From NCBI GenBank assembly GCA_009840545.1, contig VXNM01000011.1, positions 158,680 through 222,679 of the forward strand: a stretch of 64,000 bases of DNA, in the 5' to 3' direction. The DNA is from Gammaproteobacteria bacterium. Its GTDB lineage: Bacteria; Pseudomonadota; Gammaproteobacteria; Pseudomonadales; Azotimanducaceae. The notes under the pieces are model-generated. The model was not told where the DNA came from and did no database searches. It saw nothing but the letters and a program-made list of their open reading frames with translations. Shown one piece after another: positions 46,785 to 56,311 of the stretch (within the stretch, counting starts at the first letter, position 1; each line of letters opens with the position of its first letter). Both the position numbers and the translations under genes were made by a program.

Positions 46785-47756
46785 ATGGCACGAATTGCAT
46801 ACGAGGTCATAGAAAACTGGGAAAAGCTCCCAGAAGGCTGGAAGTTTGTCGAAGTCGCGGGTGTTGCCACTGACTCGCAAGATCGCGTGTACGTGTTCAA
46901 TCGTGGCGAACATCCAATGATTGTGTTTGACAGCGACGGAAATTTCCTCAATGCATGGGGAGAAGGTGTATTTGCGAATGCTCATGGAATTTTCATTGGA
47001 TCGGACGATACGCTGTATTTAGCTGACAACTTCGATCACACAGTCAGAGTCTTCGACACGGATGGAACACTGAGACTTACGCTGGGGGAAGCTAATAGTC
47101 CCGCTGACACAGGCTTTGAACCCGGAAAATCTCCAGTACAATTCGGTGGCGGACCGTTCAACCGAGTGACAAACGCTTGCTTGTCCAGCAAGAATGAACT
47201 CTATGTGGCAGATGGCTACGGCAATGCCCGGGTGCATAAGTTCTCCGCAAGCCTAAGTTTCGAGTTCTCATGGGGTGAACCAGGTCGGGGACCCGGCGAG
47301 TTTCGCCTCCCACACGCGATCGCATTGGACTCCGATGATCGAGTATTGGTCGCAGACCGGGAAAATTCACGTGTTCAGATTTTTTCCTCTTCTGGAGAAT
47401 ATCTAACCGAATGGACCAATGTCATTCGTCCGGACGACATCTTCATCGACTCGCACGGAATGGTTTTCATTGCTGAACTAGGACAAATTGCTGGCCGAAG
47501 TCCTGATGTTGAAATACTCCCGCATACGCCTCACGCTCGGGTGTCGATCCTGGATCTCGATGGAGAATTGGTTCACCGTTTCGGCGGTGCCGACCCGGTA
47601 CAACCCGGCAATTTCTTCGCGCCCCATGGAATATGGGCAGACTCGATAGGAGACCTGTACGTTGCGGAAGTCGTTTATAGTGGCGGTGCAAACAGAGGAC
47701 TAGTTCCTCTCGACTGCCACTCCCTACAAAAATTCAAGCGAATAGAACATGAGTGA
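46785..47756 (+). CDS. NHL-repeat beta-propeller protein (peptidyl-alpha-hydroxyglycine lyase-like)
   Basis: 323 residues of NHL repeats forming a six-bladed propeller. Recurrent units include VATDSQDRVYVFNRGEHPM, LYLADNFDHTVRVFD, YVADGYGNARVHKFS and VLVADRENSRVQIFSSSG. The arrangement of His/Asp/Tyr in the blades is like the lyase half of peptide-amidating monooxygenase, and databases often name such proteins that way. No signal peptide is seen, so it may be cytoplasmic, and the reaction is unproven. Its last 8 bp overlap sppA, showing translational coupling. Confidence 0.87.
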   Translation: MARIAYEVIENWEKLPEGWKFVEVAGVATDSQDRVYVFNRGEHPMIVFDSDGNFLNAWGEGVFANAHGIFIGSDDTLYLADNFDHTVRVFDTDGTLRLTLGEANSPADTGFEPGKSPVQFGGGPFNRVTNACLSSKNELYVADGYGNARVHKFSASLSFEFSWGEPGRGPGEFRLPHAIALDSDDRVLVADRENSRVQIFSSSGEYLTEWTNVIRPDDIFIDSHGMVFIAELGQIAGRSPDVEILPHTPHARVSILDLDGELVHRFGGADPVQPGNFFAPHGIWADSIGDLYVAEVVYSGGANRGLVPLDCHSLQKFKRIEHE

Positions 47757-49665
47757 AACACCAATACAAGAAGAAGCACCAACGGAAAACAGAGCAGTAA
47801 AGCGTCAAGAGCGCAAGAATGTTCTTCTTCAAATATATAGAGCAATCTCGGCTACCTTTCGATTCATAAGGGTTTCAATCGCAAACCTTCTGATCGTTTT
47901 GTTGCTCTTCATCGTAATCGTAGCAGTTTCTAGTGGCGACCCTGGTCCAGTGGTACAAGAAGGTTCGGTTCTTGTGTTTGAACCCAAGCAAGCTCTCGTC
48001 GAGAAATCCAGTTCGAGCGACCCTGTGTTGGATCTACTCCTGTCCGGTTATGGTGTTGGCGAAACTAACGTCAACGATGTCGTGAAGGCATTAAGGCATG
48101 CTGCCACCGACGAAAATATAGCCATGCTAGAGATTCGACCTCACCAATTGCTGGGCGCAAGCTATGTTCACCTTGAGATGATCGGTGATGCGATCGATGA
48201 GTTCAAGGAATCGGGTAAGGAAGTTGTCTCCTACTCCAATCTATTCACACAGTCACAGTACTTGCTCGCCAGTTACGCAGACCGCGTGGCAATGCATCCT
48301 TTTGGAGACTTGCTCTTTACCGGATTTGCGTTTGAGAACCAGTATTTTTACGGTCTTCTCGAGAAGCTTCGAATCAGTGTTCACATATGGCGTGCCGGGG
48401 ACTTCAAGAGTGCTGTGGAACCGTACACGCGAGACTCGATGTCTCCAGAGGTGAAGGCTTCTTACGAGCCTATTCTCGATCAATTGTGGGGTACGTTCTT
48501 AGCCAAGATTGGTGAAAACCGCGCACTCGAAGATACCCGCGTACGAACATATGCAAATGACATGGCAAATCTAATAAGTGAGTCAAATAATGACTTTGCA
48601 ACCATTGCCGTGGATCAGGGGTTCGTAGATGAGCTGCTTGGACCTGAGCAATACACACAAAGCGTTTTAGACGATCTTGACAGTTCCCGTAGAAAGCCAC
48701 CAAGGATCAGTATTGAAGATTACTTGGAATCCTTGCCGTTCAGCACTGCAACTGTCAGTCGAGAGGACTCCAGCGCGGCTGAGAATGGCAGAACTGGGAG
48801 AATTGGTTTGGTCAAGGTTCAAGGTGCCATCTTCGATCTTCCGTTTGGAGCAGGTGCAGATATTGGTGCTAACTCCTCCGTTGTAGACCACATCGACTCC
48901 GCAGCCCGGTCAGGCGTGGACGCATTTGTACTGAGAATTAACTCGCCTGGAGGCTCTGTCCTAGCATCGGAGCAAATTCGACTTGCATTGCGACGACTTA
49001 ACGCTCGAGGCATCCCCATAGTGGCCTCAATGTCGGGCACAGCGGCTTCCGGTGGATATTGGATAGCCGCGGAGGCAGACGAGATCCTTGCTTCGAGTTC
49101 GACAATTACGGGATCGATTGGAGTATTCGCAATGATTCCGTCCGTCGAAAAAGCGCTCGCTGAAGTGGGTGTCCACACCGATGGAGTCTATTCAGCAGAA
49201 AATGCTCGAAGGCTTGATCCAATTGCTGGAGTCAAGGAGAGTGACTCGATACTTATGCAAGCGATGGTCGACAACTCTTACCAGCGTTTTCTGAATATTG
49301 TCAGTGAAGGCCGAAACATGGAGGTCGCAGACGTTGAGGCCATTGCTGGTGGTCGCATTTGGACAGGAGAACAAGCGCTGGAGCGAAATTTGATCGATCA
49401 GATCGGAGGCATCGACGCAGCGTTTGAACGGGCTGCCGAACTGGCGGGCTTGTCTAGCTGGCGTGTACGTGAATACAAAGATGCAGAAGAGACATTGTTC
49501 AGCATGTTCATGTCGGCCACAGGATGGGAAGCTCCAATATCAAGCCCACGACTTCGAAGACTAGTCAATGAATCAAACCGTATTGTCGATCAGATATTGC
49601 CGTATTTCGAGCCAAGACGTGTTTATGCATTTTGCGAACCATGTACATCCAGTTTTTCTCTATGA
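47749..49665 (+). CDS. sppA: signal peptide peptidase A, protease IV
   Basis: 638 residues, the double-domain SppA of Gram-negative bacteria. An N-terminal membrane helix (about residues 41-61) anchors it in the inner membrane. The catalytic lysine is in RAGDFKSAVEPYTRD and the nucleophilic serine in SMSGTAASGGYWIAA; the two come from different halves, as expected. The ITGSIGVFAMIPSVEKAL strand is conserved. It digests cleaved signal peptides. It is coupled to the NHL gene upstream and is followed by 76 bp before the next gene. Confidence 0.95.
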   Translation: MSETPIQEEAPTENRAVKRQERKNVLLQIYRAISATFRFIRVSIANLLIVLLLFIVIVAVSSGDPGPVVQEGSVLVFEPKQALVEKSSSSDPVLDLLLSGYGVGETNVNDVVKALRHAATDENIAMLEIRPHQLLGASYVHLEMIGDAIDEFKESGKEVVSYSNLFTQSQYLLASYADRVAMHPFGDLLFTGFAFENQYFYGLLEKLRISVHIWRAGDFKSAVEPYTRDSMSPEVKASYEPILDQLWGTFLAKIGENRALEDTRVRTYANDMANLISESNNDFATIAVDQGFVDELLGPEQYTQSVLDDLDSSRRKPPRISIEDYLESLPFSTATVSREDSSAAENGRTGRIGLVKVQGAIFDLPFGAGADIGANSSVVDHIDSAARSGVDAFVLRINSPGGSVLASEQIRLALRRLNARGIPIVASMSGTAASGGYWIAAEADEILASSSTITGSIGVFAMIPSVEKALAEVGVHTDGVYSAENARRLDPIAGVKESDSILMQAMVDNSYQRFLNIVSEGRNMEVADVEAIAGGRIWTGEQALERNLIDQIGGIDAAFERAAELAGLSSWRVREYKDAEETLFSMFMSATGWEAPISSPRLRRLVNESNRIVDQILPYFEPRRVYAFCEPCTSSFSL

Positions 49666-49741
49666 GTAATCTTTGCTCAGTATTTATCCGCCTGAAAAGT
49701 TGTGAGAAAATTTCTAGTGGTGGCCTCACTCCGTGAGATCG

Positions 49742-50713
49742 ATGACTACAAGCATTCCAACTAGTGCGAACTTCGCGCACAGTCGTCATCGCGGATTCCG
49801 GGTGCCAAACCACTACTCAGCAGTAAACAAAGAAGACCTGAAGACGCTTGGTCAATCGGCCAACATCGAGGTCCACAACGCAAGATTGCTCGACCCTGCA
49901 CCGACCGTGGATAGCCACGGTTTTCAGATAGTTGAGTGGCCAACCCAAGTGGACCTGCTCAACAACGATTCCGTAAAGAGCGTGTTTTACGAGGAATGTC
50001 GAGAGCTAATTAAACACGTTCGCGGTTGCACGGAGGTGCGAGGCGGAATGCACGAATATCGGAATGGCTTTGGTGGTCAAAAAGGTCCTCGAGGAGCCAA
50101 ACCAACACCCAACGGAAGTGGTGGCGCATACGGCATGGGAATCCACTCCGATATGTGTGCCGCCATCGAACGCCACTTTGATCGCATCGTTCCCGACCAA
50201 CGACACTTCGAGAGTTTGAACATCTGGCGTAGTACAGATCGAGAAAATCCCGTCCTCATGATGCCTTTGGCTGTCTGCGACATGCGTAGCGTGCATCCTA
50301 GCGACATCGTGTTTGGAGACGGCCAGAGCACAGCGAACATTCAACAATATATGAAGGTAGTCGACCAACGATTGATTCACTCTCTCCAACAACGTTGGTA
50401 TTACTTTCCTGAAATGACCCCGGATGAAGTGCTTGTGTTCCGACAATACGACACGAGACAGGAAGAATTGAATCTACGTACCGTCTTTCACCAGGCAGTG
50501 GTGGATCCTACGTCCGATCCTGATGCACCACTGAGATCAAGTATCGAAGTAAGAATGCAGGCAATCTACGACGTAGAGAACGATAAAGAGGCAAGAGTCA
50601 AACGCTTCATCGCACAGGTTAGTGACACCTATCTCGATGGTAGGCATTGCGACTGGTGGAGCGGGCCGATTGAGAACTACGTGCCTCCAAAATCCGAAGC
50701 ATCACCGGGCTAG
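49742..50713 (+). CDS. CmcJ/NvfI-like oxygenase, paralogue 2
   Basis: 323 residues from ATG 49742 (a GTG three codons upstream is also possible). It is clearly related to the 40325-41266 product. Landmarks are a metal pair in GIHSDMC, NIWRSTDRENPVLMMPLAVCD, HSLQQRWYYFPEMTPDEVLV and DAPLRSSIEVRMQAIYD. Predicted Fe(II)/2-oxoglutarate chemistry on an unknown metabolite. It is separated from its paralogue by ~8.5 kb of unrelated genes, so the two are not a local tandem pair. The convergent kinase-like gene ends 4 bp after it. Confidence 0.85.
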   Translation: MTTSIPTSANFAHSRHRGFRVPNHYSAVNKEDLKTLGQSANIEVHNARLLDPAPTVDSHGFQIVEWPTQVDLLNNDSVKSVFYEECRELIKHVRGCTEVRGGMHEYRNGFGGQKGPRGAKPTPNGSGGAYGMGIHSDMCAAIERHFDRIVPDQRHFESLNIWRSTDRENPVLMMPLAVCDMRSVHPSDIVFGDGQSTANIQQYMKVVDQRLIHSLQQRWYYFPEMTPDEVLVFRQYDTRQEELNLRTVFHQAVVDPTSDPDAPLRSSIEVRMQAIYDVENDKEARVKRFIAQVSDTYLDGRHCDWWSGPIENYVPPKSEASPG

Positions 50714-50717
50714 AGTA

Positions 50718-51752
50718 CTAGTCGCTCGACCCGACTAATTTCATGAGCGTATCGGGTTGCCCGATACCTCCGCCCTTCGTTGCCAACAGTATTGAATCAA
50801 TCTGAGACACTGGAATTCCAGTGTCGGCGGTGCCGATAACTGAAGTGGTTGTATCTCCCAACAGAGATGCAACCGTATCCCCTCCTATGACGATTATCGA
50901 AGCTGCAAAAGGCTTGAACCTGTTTATGGCATCGGTGAATCTCCGAGCCATTTCGTTAGCCTCTTGAGTCGTTAAGCTTTCCGACGTCATTGGCGTGGAC
51001 AGTGTCGCAACTGATCCAAACGCACCTGGCGGCGAATCCAGTGTCAATCGGGGAACTCTTAGCTTGGCAATCTGGCGACGACTCGTAGAGTTCAAGCTAC
51101 CACAGGCAATGAGAATTGGTTTTCGAAGCGTCTGAAAGCACCCTAGGCTATTCGAGTAGATTTCCCGACCCAACACTTCAATAGCGCCGGTTGGTCCAAC
51201 TAATACACGATTTTCTTGAAGACATCGCACAACAGCCTGTCGAAGTTCCTCATCAGTGTTTGCGTTCCAGACTTCGATTTCGTTACACAGGCACCCGTCC
51301 GCTTCGAGCACTTCGATGGGCTTGCTGCTACATGGTGCAGAAAACGGATCAGATCCAAAGGGCGAGTCAAGCAAGACAACATCATCAATGTAAACAACAC
51401 CGTCATCGCAACGTCTTCCGGCGGATGGATAGCTAGGTACGACGGAGACTCTAAATCCCAATTCAACCAGTGCTCTAGATTCATGAGTCCAGTTTCCGCG
51501 TAATCCTGAATCCATCTTATGAGCACGATATTTGGCGGGAACCTGGTGCACAGCCACCATTCTGCTAGTCGCGGTCGATGGATCTAAGTGACGAGAATCA
51601 ATGTCTACTACACATTGCACGGGATCATCGGCGCTTGGACCGACAGCAATAGATTGATGCTTCGATGCTAGAACGCCGCCAATCTCCAACGCCCCTGTTC
51701 GATCATCCGCGGTAATGAAAAAGAATCTGCTCGTCTCGTTCATCGAACGCAT
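50718..51752 (-). CDS. four-carbon acid sugar kinase-like protein (DUF1537)
   Basis: 344 residues of the four-carbon acid sugar kinase family. The N-terminal domain has FITADDRTGALEIGG and HKMDSGLRGNWTHES, the substrate-binding site. The nucleotide-binding C-terminal domain has IVIGGDTVASLLGD and the closing LLATKGGGIGQPDTLMKL. At 344 residues it is shorter than the usual ~420, mostly in the middle. These kinases phosphorylate threonate/erythronate-type acids in catabolism, normally next to a dehydrogenase and an aldolase; an HpaI-type aldolase and an SDR are 1.5-3 kb away but on the other strand. ATG at 51752 or 51743. Confidence 0.85.
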   Translation of the reverse strand: MRSMNETSRFFFITADDRTGALEIGGVLASKHQSIAVGPSADDPVQCVVDIDSRHLDPSTATSRMVAVHQVPAKYRAHKMDSGLRGNWTHESRALVELGFRVSVVPSYPSAGRRCDDGVVYIDDVVLLDSPFGSDPFSAPCSSKPIEVLEADGCLCNEIEVWNANTDEELRQAVVRCLQENRVLVGPTGAIEVLGREIYSNSLGCFQTLRKPILIACGSLNSTSRRQIAKLRVPRLTLDSPPGAFGSVATLSTPMTSESLTTQEANEMARRFTDAINRFKPFAASIIVIGGDTVASLLGDTTTSVIGTADTGIPVSQIDSILLATKGGGIGQPDTLMKLVGSSD

Positions 51753-52512
51753 TGCGAATAATTGATTTTGTAAGTGCCAGTATGTTAGGTTTTACGTCTC
51801 CAGAATTGGGTTTCGTCACCAAATCTCCATTTCCTAAGCATCTCAAGTCTTAATGTGGAATGAGATTGAAGCATGCCAAATCTCAGATTGTCGAGGGCAT
51901 CTTAAGGTGAATGGGATGAGGGCGCATGGTCCACTGCATGTCGCAGTTTCTTGTTGTGCTGTTGGCATCTCTGCCATCGCCCCTCCGTGCGCAAAGAGTC
52001 CTGGACTGCATCCGACAGACGAATTTAGAGAGAAATGCGAGACCAAAATCGGGGATCGGTAGACGAATGTTGGAAATAGGAGGATTTTCGACTCAACGTC
52101 GAAGACCTAACGGATCAACAACGTTATGACTTAGCTGATTGACTAGTATCCCTGAGCGATACGGAAACTCGCGAGCAAAGTAGAGAAAGTCTGCGTCTGC
52201 AGACTTTGCAGGAATTCCACAACTAGCCCCCGATTGCAATCCCAACAACCGTTACTTTGCACAGGACTTGGATCGCTAGATTGGCTGGGGATGGGACCGC
52301 GCAGAACAAGATGAGGATCTCATGCGGGAGTTTGTGTCCCTGCTCGACCTGGGATACGAACACTCAGAAGGAAGGTGCACGAATACTGATTCGCTTACGA
52401 GACTTGATGGAGAGTGTGCCAGTGGACTTAAGAACTATCCGCTTTCGCAAAACGTACAAGCATGTATTGGGACAAAAACCGACCGACCACCCGACTCCGA
52501 CCAGAGGCTTGG
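51753..52512. other. 760-bp stretch with a possible decayed gene
   Basis: Plus-strand frames show coding-like helical stretches broken by stops and shifts. Examples are a frame from ~52080 (EDFRLNVEDLTDQQRYDL, broken by TGA) and one at 52290-52380 (DLMREFVSLLDLGYEHSE, then a shift). This looks like an old coding sequence, but no family can be named. A small perfect stem AGTCTGC/GCAGACT lies near 52187-52204. No intact gene is supported. Confidence 0.3.
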
Positions 52513-53064
52513 TTATGAACTCGTGCTGTCACCGTCAGACCCAGACACTTGGATATGGGAACGCCGATAGCGTGCTGAATTCCGAACATAGCGATCCGAA
52601 AACTCCGTAAGACTAGCTACTTCCTCGTCACTGAGCTCTCGAAGAACCTTGCCGGGAGATCCCAACACCAAGCTTCGTGGAGGAATCTGCTTGTCTTCAG
52701 TAATGAGCGTGTTGGAACCAATGAGGCTACTTTCCCCAACATTCACTCCATTCATGATTACAGAGTTAATGCCGATCAAGCTGTTATCTTCGATCGTACA
52801 CCCGTGTAGTACTACCTTGTGACCAACGGTCACTCTGTTGCCGATTGTTACTGGGTAGTCTTCGTCCATGTGAACAACACAATTGTCTTGGATGTTGGAA
52901 GCTTCACCTACCACAATCGGTTCGTAGTCCCCACGTAGCACGGCACCCCACCAAACGCTTGAGTTGTGCTTCAGCAAGACTTGACCAATTAGAACCGCGG
53001 TTGGAGCAATCCATACATCGCCTTCAGTCTTGACCTGGTGACCTTCTAACTCGTAAAGACTCAT
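52513..53064 (-). CDS. gamma-carbonic anhydrase-like hexapeptide-repeat protein
   Basis: 183 residues forming a left-handed beta-helix of the YrdA/PaaY/CaiE type. The repeat section runs WIAPTAVLIGQVLLKHNSSV, GAVLRGDYEPIVVGEASNI and onward. Three metal-ligand histidines are in VVHMDEDYPVTIG, VGHKVVLHG. Family members bind zinc and some hydrate CO2; others act as acyl-CoA-related accessory proteins. It is divergent from the HpaI aldolase gene. The Ser/Asp-rich C-terminal tail is unusual but short. Confidence 0.92.
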   Translation of the reverse strand: MSLYELEGHQVKTEGDVWIAPTAVLIGQVLLKHNSSVWWGAVLRGDYEPIVVGEASNIQDNCVVHMDEDYPVTIGNRVTVGHKVVLHGCTIEDNSLIGINSVIMNGVNVGESSLIGSNTLITEDKQIPPRSLVLGSPGKVLRELSDEEVASLTEFSDRYVRNSARYRRSHIQVSGSDGDSTSS

Positions 53065-53208
53065 TCGTTTTGTTCTCGATTGGAACGCTTACGGGTAGGA
53101 ATGTGGATTGTAGTCAGACTTCTTGCTACTTTCGGTTCGAATCTCTGGAATTGGCCGGGTGTTAGAATCCGCGCGATATTCGGCTCGATGGACTGTAGGA
53201 ACAACTCA

Positions 53209-53982
53209 ATGCGAGAAAACTCGGCTTTAGCGAATTGGCGAGAAGGTAAACAGACAATTGGTGGTTGGCTCAGTATCGGAAATGCATATACAGCTGAGTC
53301 GATGTCCAGTCTTGGATTCGACTACTTGTGTGTTGACCTTCAGCACGGAATGATGAGCTATGAAGACCTAAAGTTCATGCTTCCGGCAATTTCGAACTAC
53401 GGAACGGTCCCGTTGGTTCGGGTTTCTTGGAATGAACCTGCTGAGATCATGAAGTCATTGGATGCCGGTGCATTAGGAGTCATTGTGCCCATGGTTAACA
53501 ACAGACAGGAAGCAGCTCGAGCGGTTTCTGCCTGCAGGTATCCGCCCGATGGCGGTAGGTCGTTTGGACCAATACGAGCAGCGATGTACGGTGGCCGCGG
53601 TTACGCACGAGAAGCGAACGACCAGATAGCCTGCATCGCAATGGTGGAGACCTCAGAAGCATTGGAAAACCTTGATGAAATTGCCTCTACAGATGGCCTA
53701 GACGCAATCTACATTGGACCAAGCGACTTGGGGTACGCGCTAGGATTGGGTCCCATGGCAATGGATCAAGATCTTCACAAGGAAACAGTCGAACGAATAT
53801 TGCAAGCGTGCCAGAAACATGGGATTGGGGCGGGTATTCACACGGGCAGCCTTAGCCAGACTCAATTTCATTTGTCGCAAGGATTCAATTTCGTCACACT
53901 AGGTACGGATAGCGCGTTCATGATGCGTACCGCAGGCGGTGAACTTGCGACAGCAAGGCAGTCGCTCACCGCGGATGGGTAA
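53209..53982 (+). CDS. HpcH/HpaI-type aldolase
   Basis: About 257 residues from ATG 53209, where AGGA lies 8 bp upstream; in-frame codons back to 53080 give an N-terminus unlike the family. Motifs are GGWLSIGNAYTAESMSSLGF, DLQHGMMSYEDLKFML with the catalytic-base Asp/His, the metal-ligand Glu in IAMVETSEALENLDEI, and IYIGPSDLGYALG. These class II aldolases cleave 2-keto-3-deoxy acids to pyruvate and an aldehyde. The SDR gene follows after ~190 bp and the two may belong to one degradation route; this is inference. Confidence 0.92.
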   Translation: MRENSALANWREGKQTIGGWLSIGNAYTAESMSSLGFDYLCVDLQHGMMSYEDLKFMLPAISNYGTVPLVRVSWNEPAEIMKSLDAGALGVIVPMVNNRQEAARAVSACRYPPDGGRSFGPIRAAMYGGRGYAREANDQIACIAMVETSEALENLDEIASTDGLDAIYIGPSDLGYALGLGPMAMDQDLHKETVERILQACQKHGIGAGIHTGSLSQTQFHLSQGFNFVTLGTDSAFMMRTAGGELATARQSLTADG

Positions 53983-54168
53983 TTAGGTCAACCGAGTTTG
54001 CTTCGACTCCCTCACTAGAGCGAAACAGACAGGAATACCCTATTCCAACGAGGATTGCGAGGTTTAGTCTGTCGTAGTTCAACAGATAGATCGACCCATC
54101 CAATCAAGGCTGACCGGGTATTCTGTAATACGCAACGAAACAACCCTTAACGATTTAGGAGATTGAAT

Positions 54169-55017
54169 ATGGTCGCAACGGTAAACAGAGAAGGTGCATT
54201 GAAAGGTCGCTCCGCTGTTGTTACAGGAGCTAGTAGAGGCATTGGAGAAGCCATTGCCTATAGTCTAGCCATGGAAGGAGCCAACGTGATTGTTTCTGCC
54301 CGGACAGTGAACGAAGGAGACCATCCGCTACCCGGCACCATAACGAAGACTGTCGAAACCATACGTTCGGCTGGCGGAGAGGCGTATGCTGTTCAATGCA
54401 ATCTCGCCCTGCCTGAGGACCGCGCGAATTTAGCCGAAGAATCCCGCAAGAAGTATGGACCAATTGACATCTTGGTCAATAACGCTGCCATAACCTATTT
54501 CATACCTACAAAGGACTTTCCCGACAAGAGAGCTCGCTTGATGTTTGAGGTTCAGGTGATTGCTGCCATGGATCTGAGTCAACGATTTTTGCCCGACATG
54601 GTTGATCAAGGCAGAGGTCACATCATTTACATATCGTCAGGGGCGGCCATACACCCCACCAATCCTAGCGCCGGTGGTGGTGGCGGAACCGTTTATGGGA
54701 TGTGCAAGGCTGCAATGGAGAGGTTTTCCACAGGATTTGCTGCGGAAGTCTATGCAGACAACATTGCAGTCAATGCAATTTCACCAGGGTTGGTCGCTAC
54801 GCCTGGAACTCAGTTGCATGGATTGGTTAATGAGAGCACCAAGTCACGCGAGTCTCCAGTCGAGGCAATTGCCGAAGCTACTTGCTTTATCGCTCGAAGC
54901 AATCCCAAGGAAATTACTGGCAGGATTGACCATATTCAACCCTTCATGGACGAGTTTTCGCTTGAAAACGTCGAACTAATAGCCCAGATTCAAAGCTACG
55001 ATCCAAGTGATCGATAA
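54169..55017 (+). CDS. short-chain dehydrogenase/reductase
   Basis: About 282 residues. The start is ATG 54169, with AGGAG at 54157-54161. The NAD(P)-binding motif is VVTGASRGIGEAIAYSLA, then the NNAA strand (DILVNNAAITYF). The active site has Ser in IIYISSGAAIHP and the Tyr-x3-Lys in YGMCKAAMERF. A gly-rich insert (AGGGGGT) lies just before the Tyr. The substrate is likely a hydroxy-acid or keto-acyl compound. A complete family member of normal length. Confidence 0.92.
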   Translation: MVATVNREGALKGRSAVVTGASRGIGEAIAYSLAMEGANVIVSARTVNEGDHPLPGTITKTVETIRSAGGEAYAVQCNLALPEDRANLAEESRKKYGPIDILVNNAAITYFIPTKDFPDKRARLMFEVQVIAAMDLSQRFLPDMVDQGRGHIIYISSGAAIHPTNPSAGGGGGTVYGMCKAAMERFSTGFAAEVYADNIAVNAISPGLVATPGTQLHGLVNESTKSRESPVEAIAEATCFIARSNPKEITGRIDHIQPFMDEFSLENVELIAQIQSYDPSDR

Positions 55018-55167
55018 CAAGTGCTTGTTGTTTAGTTCGAGATCGAAATTGCGGGCTAAGGGTCGTGTCAGGTCTCGACTACCGGTTCTCAAGGTCTCCA
55101 GAGAATTCTAATCGGCTGCAAATATCTTGTCCGAGATAGACCATTGATCACATGTTCGGTTTGTTCG

Positions 55168-55485
55168 CTAGTCTGATTTGGATTCCTTTTCTTTGTCGTC
55201 CTCTTTCTGAGCAGCAGCACGTGCTCGTTCGGATATCCTCAACGCAGCATCCGCGAATCCTTCAAGCATTTGCTTCTGGTCGAATTCTCCGACCATTCCG
55301 CTTAGTCTTTCAAGAACTCTCGCCAGCAGGTAAATCAGACCGCAGAATATGCCAAACGCAGCCAAGCCATAGAAACTCTTAGCACTCGTATCAAAAGTGA
55401 AGAAACAAAATCGAAGTATCCAAACTCCCGTGGCGGCAACGAACACCCAATATACGATCTTGGACACTTGAAGCATTGATTTCAT
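55168..55485 (-). CDS. small two-helix membrane protein, 105 aa
   Basis: Two hydrophobic helices (about residues 8-30 and 38-58) are followed by a charged amphipathic tail ending in EKESKSD. No family recognised. The ATG at 55485 is plausible, and the composition is typical of a real small membrane protein. It stands alone between plus-strand genes. Confidence 0.5.
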   Translation of the reverse strand: MKSMLQVSKIVYWVFVAATGVWILRFCFFTFDTSAKSFYGLAAFGIFCGLIYLLARVLERLSGMVGEFDQKQMLEGFADAALRISERARAAAQKEDDKEKESKSD

Positions 55486-55725
55486 ATTGTCTTCCTCTAG
55501 ATTTCTTGGTTAGACAAGACGATTGTGGAGAATTGCCACTAACAAGAGCATTTTACATTGTCAAGAGAAAATTGAGCAACCTCGGTGAGAGGTCTCTCTG
55601 GTCTCTATTCTTCAATTCTGGCATCCTGAAGAATGGTATTGGATACTGTTTTCTGGTTGTCCCGCGCTTTATTAGATGGCCTAGTTTCAACAAAATGGGG
55701 CAAGTACGATCAACTTGGTGCAAAC

Positions 55726-56205
55726 ATGGGAACAGTATTAGAGAATGACTCTAATGGTTTCATAACTGAATCGGACGTCTCCATCCGTGCCACGAGAGAC
55801 CGTGTTTACGACGCTTTGGCTGAGATTCATCAATGGTGGGATCCGAGTCATTCGTTCAGTCTGGATGCAAATAATTTGAGCCTTGATCTTCGACCCGGAG
55901 GATACTTTCTTGAGTCCTGGGGCTCTAACGATGGAGTGATCCACTCCACTGTAATATTCGCAAAACGAGCCGAGATTTTACGTCTGAGTGGCGCGCTTGG
56001 TCCCCTGCAAATACTGGGAGCATACGGAACTCTTACTTTGCAATTCGAGAAAAGTCGGATTGGAGTAGATCTAACTGCCAACTATCAAGTAATTGGTCGA
56101 AATCTTGAGGATTGGGCGACCGCTGTCGAACAAGTGCTTTTCGAGCAGCTAGTTCGACTCAAGAATTTTGTAGAGACGGGTGACCCTGAGTCCACTCAAG
56201 AATGA
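55726..56205 (+). CDS. SRPBCC/START-like domain protein
   Basis: About 159 residues from the ATG at 55726; a longer frame begins at 55633. The fold starts with SDVSIRATRDRVYDALAEIH, a common opening for AHSA1/polyketide-cyclase-like START domains. WWDPSHSFSLDANNLSLDLR and GGYFLESW follow. The hydrophobic pocket of this fold binds lipids or aromatic small molecules, but there is no specific ligand clue. It is 106 bp before the DUF1428 gene, which is on the other strand. Confidence 0.8.
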   Translation: MGTVLENDSNGFITESDVSIRATRDRVYDALAEIHQWWDPSHSFSLDANNLSLDLRPGGYFLESWGSNDGVIHSTVIFAKRAEILRLSGALGPLQILGAYGTLTLQFEKSRIGVDLTANYQVIGRNLEDWATAVEQVLFEQLVRLKNFVETGDPESTQE

Positions 56206-56311
56206 GCAAACCTGATTCTGGGAAACTCTTCGGTTATCTCAAACCGAGAATCTCAATCGCCCTTGCAGATAATGCCAATTGAATTATTCGGTCTAAGGTT
56301 CGTCTCTTTGG

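Noticed and set aside
53130..53160. GGTTCGAATC motif resembling a tRNA T-arm
   Set aside because: It lies in the upstream part of the HpaI aldolase gene and has no cloverleaf partners.
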